DNA of 14,560 bases from Deltaproteobacteria bacterium (GTDB lineage: Bacteria > Desulfobacterota > Desulfobacteria > Desulfobacterales > SG8-13), in NCBI GenBank assembly GCA_024639205.1, contig JAHEIV010000019.1:1-14560 (forward strand). The letters run 5' to 3'. The notes under the pieces are model-generated. The model was not told where the DNA came from, did no database searches, and saw only the letters and a list, made by a program, of their open reading frames with translations. Shown in pieces: positions 6,963-12,951 of the stretch. A program made the position numbers and the translations under genes. Position 1 is the first letter of the stretch, and each line of letters starts with the position of its first letter.

Positions 6963-8897
6963 ATGGCAAGTTCCAAAAAAAAGATCGTTTTCCTTCTTCT
7001 CATTTCCTTCGAATTGGCCGTCATCATTCCCCTGGGTGCGGTTTTGCTGCCGACCCAGCCTCGCGGTCGGCGCATTGCCGTCGAAGCCCGCAAGTTCGGC
7101 TACACACCCGCACGCATCCACGTAAACCGGGGCGACACCATCGTTCTTTCAGTTTCTTCACGGGATGTTTCCCACGGGTTTCAGCTCGACGGTTATCCCC
7201 TGGATTTGATCGTCCGCAAGGGCGTGATGTTCCAAAAAAAATATGCGCACCCCCATGGGGATGACGGAAAAGAAGACTGGAACCGGGTTGCCTCCGTAAG
7301 CTTCGTTGCCGACCGGCCGGGCAAGTTTATTTTCCGCTGCACGCAGACCTGCGGCAACCTTCACCCATTCATGACCGGAGAGCTGATCGTCGGGCCCAAC
7401 ATTCCCTATTATCTGTTCTTGTCCCTGTCTATCTGGGTTGTCTTTGCCGCGCTTTTTTGGATGCGCTGCGTTCCCGGCCAGGATTCGAAAAACCGCTCCA
7501 AACGGATCGATATGTTGGGAAATCTGCCGCTGGTCAAACGGCTGGTGGGATACCGCGGTTTTCATTTCCTGGCGATTTTGCCCAACTTCATCGTATTTTA
7601 CCTGTTCATTCTCAGCAGCCTGTGGGGCAGTCCGGTGGGCAACCGAAACATCGCCATTGTTTTTGTGTGGATACTGTGGTGGTTTCTGCTCAAAGCGGTG
7701 CTGGTGCCCTTCGGTGGGCGGCTCTGGTGCATGATGTGTCCCCTGCCGGCACCGGCCGAATGGCTCAGCCGCATGCGTCTTACGGCGGTTCGTTATGTCA
7801 GCAAGCCGTTCCGTCGTCTTCACCACCGCTTCCTCGGGCTTCAAAAGGATTGGCCCCTCCGCTGGCGTAAAGTCTGGCTGCAGAACATCCTTTTTCTGAT
7901 GTTGATTTCGTTCGGCATGATCCTCATCACCCGGCCGGTTGCCACCGCCGTGGTTTTCATCGTGATCCTGGCTCTGACCGTCGTTTTGGCGCTGATTTAT
8001 CGACACCGGGTTTTCTGCCTCTACCTGTGCCCGGTAGGCGGATTTCTGGGGACCTATTCGATGGCGGCCATGACAGAAGTACGGGCGGTGGATCCCGACA
8101 TCTGCAAACGTCACAGGGAAAAAACCTGTCTTGTCGGCGGGCCCAACGGCTGGGCTTGTCCCTGGAACCAGTATGTCGGCAAAATGAACCGCAACAACTA
8201 TTGCGGGCTATGCACCGAATGCATCAAAAGCTGTCCCAAAAGCAATGTCAGCATATTCTTGCGCCCTTTCGGGTCCGACCGGGTTCTCTCCGGATACGAC
8301 GAGTTTGTAAATGTCAATATCATGCTGGCCATTGCGATCGCTTTTACCGTCACGATGCTGGGCCCCTGGGGGTTTATCAAAGATGCGGCCAACGTCACCG
8401 AAACCCGGCAACTCGTGCCTTTTCTCCTCTATCTGGCGGCGATCTGGAGCAGCGCACTGGTGGTGTTTCCAGCTCTTTTACTGTCATCTGCCGTTTTATC
8501 CCAACGGACAGCCGGCCGGTTGGTTCGCGGCCGCCGCTTCACCCTGCGACAGGCTTTTATCCTGATACCGGTTGGCATCTTTGCCTGGATCGCTTTCAGT
8601 CTACCAGCGATCATGGTTAACTACGGGTACATCTTTTCGGTATTCTCGGATCCCCTGGGGATGGGGTGGGACCTTTTTGGAACCGCCGATATGCATTTCG
8701 TCCCGCTGATACCCGAATGGATTCCCGTTATCCAAGGTATCGTGGTGCTGGTCGGGTTGTTTCTGGGAATCCGCGGCGCAGGAAGAGGCCTGAAAAGCCT
8801 GGCCCCGGATCCATCTATTCTCTGGCGGCTGATGTTGTTCCCGGCCCTTTTTACTCTGCTGGCAGTAAACATTCTCCTGTTCCTATTTATGGGCTGA
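6963..8897 (+). CDS. CuA cupredoxin fused to NapH/NosR-type polyferredoxin membrane domain
   Basis: 644 residues. Order: anchor helix (8-30); CuA cupredoxin (about 37-143) with ligands H71, C126, C130, H134 and M137 in CTQTCGNLHPFM; helix 148-168; then a polytopic domain. That domain has the NapH/NosR Cys motifs CMMCP (256-260) and CLYLCP (352-357), a Cys-containing loop (C381, C389, C399), a [4Fe-4S] ferredoxin motif CGLCTECIKSCP (414-425), and about four further helices to 642. NosR and NapH carry electrons from the quinol pool toward periplasmic reductases, and NosZ receives them at CuA. Here the CuA acceptor is part of the same chain, so the route quinol to FeS to CuA is a natural inference. 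The ATG has no clear ribosome site; T8 (6955-6962) and A8 (6975-6982) flank it. It could be translated by coupling to the CuA gene 28 bases upstream. No heavy-metal ATPase or oxidase genes accompany it. Confidence 0.9.
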   Translation: MASSKKKIVFLLLISFELAVIIPLGAVLLPTQPRGRRIAVEARKFGYTPARIHVNRGDTIVLSVSSRDVSHGFQLDGYPLDLIVRKGVMFQKKYAHPHGDDGKEDWNRVASVSFVADRPGKFIFRCTQTCGNLHPFMTGELIVGPNIPYYLFLSLSIWVVFAALFWMRCVPGQDSKNRSKRIDMLGNLPLVKRLVGYRGFHFLAILPNFIVFYLFILSSLWGSPVGNRNIAIVFVWILWWFLLKAVLVPFGGRLWCMMCPLPAPAEWLSRMRLTAVRYVSKPFRRLHHRFLGLQKDWPLRWRKVWLQNILFLMLISFGMILITRPVATAVVFIVILALTVVLALIYRHRVFCLYLCPVGGFLGTYSMAAMTEVRAVDPDICKRHREKTCLVGGPNGWACPWNQYVGKMNRNNYCGLCTECIKSCPKSNVSIFLRPFGSDRVLSGYDEFVNVNIMLAIAIAFTVTMLGPWGFIKDAANVTETRQLVPFLLYLAAIWSSALVVFPALLLSSAVLSQRTAGRLVRGRRFTLRQAFILIPVGIFAWIAFSLPAIMVNYGYIFSVFSDPLGMGWDLFGTADMHFVPLIPEWIPVIQGIVVLVGLFLGIRGAGRGLKSLAPDPSILWRLMLFPALFTLLAVNILLFLFMG

Positions 8898-9101
8898 GCC
8901 CAATTACCCTCTTTCCTGCAACTGGTTCTTTTTTACCCACTTCGATCGTTCCCGCGCCGAAAAACTGAAACATTTTTACCCGCCTTTTTCACTGAAATGG
9001 CCGATGCTTTGTCCATCACCTCTCTATCTCGAATCCGAATAAGCAAAAATTATGTTGTATTTCAAGTAGTTATAAATTTCATGGGTCAGCGAAGCAATCT
9101 T

Positions 9102-9117
9102 TGGCACAAACCATGCT
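9102..9117 (+). promoter_or_regulatory. Sigma-54 promoter of operon C
   Basis: TTGGCACAAACCATGCT (9101-9117): a full YTGGCAC block, and ATGCT against TTGCW. GG 9103-9104 and GC 9115-9116 are exactly 10 bp apart. The expected start is near 9128, 58 bases before the Spy-like gene. The rest of the 288-base gap after the CuA fusion gene shows no terminator or gene. Confidence 0.8.
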
Positions 9118-9185
9118 CTATACCGGGCAGAACTTGGGAATGGAAAATCGTCATTTCACACATCACGAACAAAAGGAGAACTAAA

Positions 9186-9719
9186 ATGAAAAACAACACA
9201 TTTCGCAACGTGATTTTGATCGCTGCTACTGTCAGTCTGGTCGGTGTGGGCGCCACGGCGTTCGCCGGTCGGGGAAAAGGCGGTTGGGATCGCGGTCCGG
9301 GCTACGGCCGCGGATCGATGATGGAAGAGCTTACCGACGAGCAAGTAAAGGCCATCGAAGAAGAGCGCAACGCGTTTCGCAAAGAGACGGAAAGTCTTCG
9401 CCAGAATCTCAACGTGAAGGAACTGGAGCTGAGAACGGAGCTGGCCAGGGAGAATCCGGATGCAAAGAAAGCGCTGGCCCTGCAAAAAGAGATTTCCGGT
9501 CTGGAGTCCGACCTGGATCAAAAGCGCATCGAGCATATGCTCAAGATGCAGAAAATTACGCCGTATGCCGGCCGCGGTTACATGATGGGCCGCGGGGGCC
9601 GGATGGGTTACGAACCCGGTTCGGGCGGTGGCGGTTATGGGCCCAGAGGTGGTGGGCATGGTCCCAGGGGCGGAGGCTCCGGGTTTATGGGCGGTTATGG
9701 GGGTCCTTGCTGGCAATAA
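9186..9719 (+). CDS. Spy/CpxP/ZraP-like periplasmic protein with Gly-rich tail
   Basis: 177 residues from ATG 9186, with AAAAGGAG eight bases upstream. A signal peptide (1-27, ending TAFA-GR) precedes a helical core (about 46-125) with LTDEQVKAIEEERNAF and a long charged helix pair typical of the Spy/CpxP/ZraP (LTXXQ-like) family, ending in a Gly-Arg-Met-His-rich tail (129-177) finishing in PCWQ. Family members are periplasmic chaperones or metal-responsive proteins; ZraP binds zinc and is controlled by a sigma-54 activator. The family call rests on the LT-DEQ motif and the composition. First gene of operon C behind a sigma-54 promoter. A role in protecting exported proteins or in binding metal is inferred. 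Confidence 0.78.
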   Translation: MKNNTFRNVILIAATVSLVGVGATAFAGRGKGGWDRGPGYGRGSMMEELTDEQVKAIEEERNAFRKETESLRQNLNVKELELRTELARENPDAKKALALQKEISGLESDLDQKRIEHMLKMQKITPYAGRGYMMGRGGRMGYEPGSGGGGYGPRGGGHGPRGGGSGFMGGYGGPCWQ

Positions 9720-9749
9720 CAAACAAAAGGATTGTCGTGCTTCCGGTGC

Positions 9750-9782
9750 AGCCCGTTTCTCCGCCTCGATGGGAAACGGGCT
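9750..9782 (+). other. Strong hairpin between the Spy-like gene and the selenoprotein gene
   Basis: AGCCCGTTTC (9750-9759) and GAAACGGGCT (9773-9782) form a perfect 10-bp stem with a 13-base loop. No T-run follows, so it is not a standard terminator. It could stabilise the upstream mRNA or reduce read-through into the selenoprotein gene. Confidence 0.6.
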
Positions 9783-9915
9783 GAAACCGGTTGCGGTTGG
9801 CGCTATCCGATGTGACCTGAAAGAAAACTGCTCCAAGCGTGTCCCTGCAGATTGATTCATGCTGTATCGTGAATTACTATTGATTATAATTGACAACCAG
9901 AAGGGAGAATAAGAA

Positions 9916-10731
9916 ATCTCTTTCAAAAGTCGAAAAGATCGATGGCTGGCTTGGCTGTTTACCCGGTATCCGTCGCTGGTACGTCGGTGGGCGCGAAAAG
10001 CGGATATTATCACCTTTTCCGACATCCCCTGGGCACCACTGAAAAAAAGTATCACCGCAAGCCGTATGGCGCTGATCACCACCGGCGGCGTACATCTCCA
10101 ATCGCAGGCGCCTTTTGACATGCTGAATTCATCCGGCGATCCCTCCTACCGGGAGATCCCTGCAGATACCCCTGTCGAACGTCTCACCATCGCCCACAAC
10201 TACTACGACCATTCGGATGCCGATCGGGATCTCAACGTCCTTTTTCCTCTCGAACGGCTTCGTGAGCTGGAGCAGTTCGGTGAAATCGGGCAGGTGAACC
10301 GTCGCCACTATTCCTTTATGGGCCACATCAACGGCCAGCTGATCGATGTGCTGGTCAACGAGACCGTGCCCCAGGTCGTAGATGCCCTCGTCGAGGATGC
10401 GGTTGACGCCGTACTGCTGACGCCGGCCTGAGGTCTTTGCAATCAGTCCGTGGGGCTGATACAGCGCGCGGTGGAAGCCGCCGGTATGGCGACGATATCG
10501 GTTTCCCTGTCAAAGGAGATCACCCGCAAGGTAAATCCCCCCCGGGCAGTGTATACAGGGCTGCCGTTAGGGCATCCTCTCGGTTTTCCGGGACAGGCAT
10601 TTCGCCAGTTGCAGATCCTGCGGTTGATACTGCGGTATCTGGAAGAAATCGATTCGCCGGGCACTCTTATCGAGTTGGATCTTTCGGAAGCGAACGACCC
10701 CGAGGTGCGGTGTGCATCTTGCATTCACTGA
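9916..10731 (+). CDS. Selenoprotein of the glycine/sarcosine/betaine reductase B (GrdB-like) family, Sec at UGA 10429-10431
   Basis: 271 residues if UGA 10429-10431 is read as Sec (residue 172); TGA 10729-10731 ends it. The frame is continuous on both sides and conserved family sequence runs across it: LITTGGVHLQSQAPFD and GDPSYREIPAD, then NVLFPLERLREL and HYSFMGHINGQ upstream, then LLTPA-U-GLCNQSVGLIQRAVEAAG and TISVSLSKEI downstream. The motif U-G-L-C is a UxxC redox pair. A stem-loop at 10442-10460 fits a bacterial SECIS. The start is uncertain: TAA 9910-9912 is in frame and no ATG, GTG or TTG follows before the conserved N-terminus (KSRKDRW...IPWAPL). ATC 9916, eight bases after AAGGGAG (9901-9907), is the best-placed codon; ATG 10066 would cut 50 residues. 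The protein probably does selenol/thiol redox chemistry; the substrate is unknown, and GrdA/GrdC-like partners are absent. Confidence 0.85.
10432..10460 (+). promoter_or_regulatory. Bacterial SECIS element
   Basis: Bases 10442-10449 (ATCAGTCC) pair with 10453-10460 (GGGCTGAT), with one T-G wobble, closing a GTG loop. The loop lies 18 bases after the UGA, within the spacing known for bacterial SECIS elements, and begins with G as expected. SelB would bind the loop and deliver Sec-tRNA. The SelA, SelB and SelC genes are not in the window. Confidence 0.8.
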
Positions 10732-10800
10732 GCCGTCGGCCGACATCGGCGCAGAGCTGTGATTACACGAATTTCAACCAAGCACACAAGGAGAATACCC

Positions 10801-11061
10801 ATGTTCAAAGGTAAGGATCCTGTCAATATATATATCGACCCGGTCTGTATGATGCAGGTAGATCCGCAGGTGCAGCATCCGACGCTCACATACCAGATGC
10901 GCACCTATCATTTTTGCGCCGACTCCTGTAGACGGACTTTTGAGGAAAACCCGGATAATTACCTGGGAGAAGTGCAACCCCGAAAGAAGAACCTGTGGCA
11001 GCGTTACCTCGATCGGTTGAACAAAGCCACCGGCGGCAAACCGCCATCTTGCTGTCAATGA
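10801..11061 (+). CDS. Small YHS-domain protein
   Basis: 86 residues from ATG 10801, preceded by AAGGAG; an upstream in-frame ATG at 10759 has no ribosome site. It has a YHS metal-binding domain: DPVCMMQVD (13-21), then YHFCADSCRRTFEENPDNYLG. The Cys residues of DPVC and FCADSC match those of YHS domains found in copper and heavy-metal proteins. A basic tail ends in SCCQ, which adds a Cys pair. There is no signal peptide, so it is probably cytoplasmic. It follows the selenoprotein gene by 69 bases with no terminator between, so it should be in the same operon. A soft-metal or copper-handling role is inferred. Confidence 0.85.
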   Translation: MFKGKDPVNIYIDPVCMMQVDPQVQHPTLTYQMRTYHFCADSCRRTFEENPDNYLGEVQPRKKNLWQRYLDRLNKATGGKPPSCCQ

Positions 11062-11133
11062 GGATTCGTTCTTTGGGGTGGTCTAAGGTGCCGGGATGGA
11101 AAAACGAAAGCTGCTCCATGTGACCGGTAATCA

Positions 11134-11544
11134 TCAATCGCTGCGATAGATCAATTGACGGTCGCTGCGGACCCACTCTCGCATTCCTCCCGCAAAATGA
11201 TAAACCTGTGTGTATCCCAATTTGACCAGACTGTCTGCCGCTACATATCCCATGGGCCCGGTCAGACAGTATACAACGATTTTGTTATCTTTGGCCGCCG
11301 GCAGCCGGTCTTTGAGCCGTTCGACGGCGTGGTAGGGCAAAAACAAATCGGTTCCCGGAATCTCTCCCTGATACGGCACGTGCACGTTGAGCAGAAGAAA
11401 ATCCTTTGCTTCGAGAAGGCGGCTAAACTCGGCAAATGATAGGTTTCGGTACTCCCCGGATTGGCCTTGTGCGATCTGGGGTTGCACGAGCGCAACAACG
11501 ACAATAATCAAAACACCCAGCCATCGGTTGTTACGGTTATTCAT
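11134..11544 (-). CDS. Exported rhodanese-like protein
   Basis: 136 residues from the ATG at 11544-11542 (minus strand), preceded by GGGAGAAG; an upstream in-frame start at 11574 adds ten residues and is less likely. A signal peptide or anchor (about 8-28, ending AQG-QS) is followed by a single rhodanese domain: FLLLNVHVPYQGEIPGTDLFLPY and KIVVYCLTGPMGYVAADSLVKLGY, with catalytic Cys93 in CLTGPMG, then HFAGGMREW. Rhodaneses carry sulfane sulfur on this Cys. The active-site loop has Leu-Thr-Gly-Pro in place of the more common CxxGxRS, and no basic residue, so sulfurtransferase activity may differ. It is the only minus-strand gene, convergent with the YHS gene and divergent from operon D. Confidence 0.85.
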   Translation of the reverse strand: MNNRNNRWLGVLIIVVVALVQPQIAQGQSGEYRNLSFAEFSRLLEAKDFLLLNVHVPYQGEIPGTDLFLPYHAVERLKDRLPAAKDNKIVVYCLTGPMGYVAADSLVKLGYTQVYHFAGGMREWVRSDRQLIYRSD

Positions 11545-11668
11545 ATCACGCTTCTCCCAAGTGAAGTGGGTCATTTTTACCCTGCTGATCCTCCACCAGG
11601 GTGGTTCGAAAATCGTGCATCAGCGGAAAGGCCCCGAAAATATTTGGTTCACCGTCGTACGGAATTGC

Positions 11669-11684
11669 TGGCACCAAACTTGCT
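11669..11684 (+). promoter_or_regulatory. Sigma-54 promoter of operon D
   Basis: CTGGCACCAAACTTGCT (11668-11684) fits YTGGCAC-N5-TTGCW at all defined bases. GG 11670-11671 and GC 11682-11683 are exactly 10 bp apart. The expected start is near 11695, about 127 bases before the DUF6488-like gene. Confidence 0.87.
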
Positions 11685-11685
11685 A

Positions 11686-11700
11686 TACCACATTGTGGTA
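11686..11700. promoter_or_regulatory. Perfect palindrome at the expected start site of operon D
   Basis: TACCACA-T-TGTGGTA: 7-bp arms around one base, two bases downstream of the -12 element and covering the predicted start near 11695. A repressor or second regulator bound here would block open-complex formation. Binding is inferred. Confidence 0.45.
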
Positions 11701-11821
11701 ATATAATTACGATAACAAAGATTGTGAACCTTGCCTGGCGTCTAGCCAATGCAGGGCAATTTCACGACAAATGCTAAACGAATATGACCACATCGCTTTC
11801 CATGAAAGGAGAAGGACAACG

Positions 11822-12190
11822 ATGACATCTATCGAAATATCGAAAGCAACCCACCGTGTGTGGATCCGTGCGATTCTGATGACCCTCATCGCCGGACTGA
11901 TTGCTGTTTCGGCTTTTGCACACGGTCCCAAGGGGCACGGTGAACAGTCATTTACCGCCCTGGAAGCCGCAAAAAAGGGTATCACGCTATATGATAAGCT
12001 GGTCGCCGGCGGAAAGCTCGAGGAATCCTGGGAGACCGAATTGTCCGGTATCAAGGTGTTCTCCCGCAGCAAGGAAAATGCGAACGAATTCGTGGTTCAG
12101 TTCGACCGCGGTCAGGGAGAACCCCGGTCGGTCTATATTTTCTTTGATGAAAAAGGTGCATACAGCGGTTCGAATTTTACCGGAGAATAA
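11822..12190 (+). CDS. Exported DUF6488-like small protein
   Basis: 122 residues from ATG 11822, preceded by AAAGGAGAAGG; an upstream in-frame ATG at 11771 lacks a ribosome site. The signal peptide ends VSAFA-HG and the mature protein starts with HGPKGHGEQ. The mature part (EFVVQFD, PRSVYIFFDEKGAYSGSNFTGE) resembles proteins annotated DUF6488: a short exported domain with an N-terminal His/Gly stretch and a C-terminal strand pair reading YxFFxxxGxYxxxNxTG. Its function is unknown. The His-rich start could bind metal. First gene of operon D, 20 bases before the membrane protein gene, and followed by a multicopper oxidase. Confidence 0.75.
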   Translation: MTSIEISKATHRVWIRAILMTLIAGLIAVSAFAHGPKGHGEQSFTALEAAKKGITLYDKLVAGGKLEESWETELSGIKVFSRSKENANEFVVQFDRGQGEPRSVYIFFDEKGAYSGSNFTGE

Positions 12191-12210
12191 CCGGCAGAGA
12201 GGGAAACGTA

Positions 12211-12804
12211 ATGGGTGCAATTACCGAAAAAAGAGGTGGCGAGCTTGGCCCGCGAATGGGTGATTGGTCGCAGCCGGCCAAGGCACTGGCCACAATGATC
12301 GTTTTGATGCTCGCCATCGGTATGGCCGGAGCCTTGGGTCAGATCATCGTGCACGATATCATCCCGACTTTTTTCGGATCGGAAAAACACGCCATGCCGG
12401 AAATGGAACCGATGTCCGAGGCGCCCTCCGGAAGGGGGGATCTGTTTTCGGAAACCGCGCCGGCTGTGGAAAAAAGTCGGCCGGCGCTTCACCAAACCGA
12501 TGAATTCATCTTTGCCCTGAAATTTACCCACATCCACATATTCGGAATGAGCGGGATCTTTATTGTCATGGGGGCGCTGGTACTTTTTTTGGATATGGGG
12601 ACCGGGCTGCGCACCTGGCTGATCACACTGCCTTTCATCGGTATCCTCATCGACCTTGCGTCCGTCTGGCTAAAGATCTTTGTGGATCCGGCATTTTTCT
12701 GGCTGCACATCCCCGGTGGAGTCCTTTTCGGCGTGGTGTTTGCGGTGGATTCCTTCTTCATCCTGAAACAACTATGGGGTCGACGGGCGACTATCGCCAC
12801 ATGA
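12211..12804 (+). CDS. Four-helix membrane protein, function unknown
   Basis: 197 residues, with GAGAGGGAAA before the ATG. I do not recognise the family. Four membrane helices are seen: about 25-47, 106-126, 135-155 and 160-185. Between the first two is a polar loop (48-104) with Met-Pro-Glu repeats (HAMPEMEPM, 60-68). Helix 2 begins KFTHIHIFGMSGIF; its His residues H107 and H109, with H60, H94 and H166 elsewhere, could hold a haem or metal ion. Acidic residues in helix 3 (D148) and after helix 3 (D159) are also odd for a membrane protein. It sits between the DUF6488-like gene and the multicopper oxidase gene. A link with metal or electron transfer is inferred from context only. Confidence 0.72.
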   Translation: MGAITEKRGGELGPRMGDWSQPAKALATMIVLMLAIGMAGALGQIIVHDIIPTFFGSEKHAMPEMEPMSEAPSGRGDLFSETAPAVEKSRPALHQTDEFIFALKFTHIHIFGMSGIFIVMGALVLFLDMGTGLRTWLITLPFIGILIDLASVWLKIFVDPAFFWLHIPGGVLFGVVFAVDSFFILKQLWGRRATIAT

Positions 12805-12819
12805 TCTTTAAAAAAGATC
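12803..12819. repeat. AT-rich dyad over the stop of the membrane protein gene
   Basis: GATCTTT-AAA-AAAGATC, with 7-bp arms. It could form a weak hairpin in RNA but has no T-run after it, so it is not an evident terminator. The 147-base gap to the multicopper oxidase gene begins here. Confidence 0.3.
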
Positions 12820-12869
12820 CAATGCAACCAGCGGCGACCGGGCAGACGGCTTTTGCAGCGTTGCTCGAG

Positions 12870-12890
12870 CCCACGATGACATCACGTGGG
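12870..12890. promoter_or_regulatory. Dyad upstream of the multicopper oxidase gene
   Basis: CCCACG (12870-12875) and CGTGGG (12885-12890) are inverted arms. An inner TGA/TCA extends the pairing if one A is bulged. It lies about 60 bases before the ATG. It may be an operator or an RNA structure. Confidence 0.35.
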
Positions 12891-12951
12891 ATGAGGTCAG
12901 ATTCGACATCGATGAAGACCGCCAGTGAATAATGCAAAAAGGAAAAAGTAT

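Noticed and set aside
6248..8950. TTCGATCGTT shared by the regions before the operon B and C promoters (6248-6257 and 8941-8950), with AACGATC before operon A (2797-2803), as a common enhancer
   Set aside because: The GATCGTT core also occurs within coding genes (near 331, 4573, 6983 and 12296), and nothing like it is found at the matching place before operon D.
9885..9890. TATAAT as a sigma-70 promoter for the selenoprotein gene
   Set aside because: No -35 element at a fitting distance; the nearest TTGATT is 27 bases away.
10450..10731. Separate 93-codon gene starting at GTG 10450
   Set aside because: It is the 3' part of the selenoprotein gene, in frame with the part before UGA 10429-10431; its start lies inside the SECIS loop.
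12801..12932. A 43-codon frame from ATG 12801 overlapping the membrane protein stop
   Set aside because: No ribosome site, and the dyads explain the conserved-looking sequence; another frame over 12817-12928 reads protein-like but has no start codon. At most a decayed small gene.
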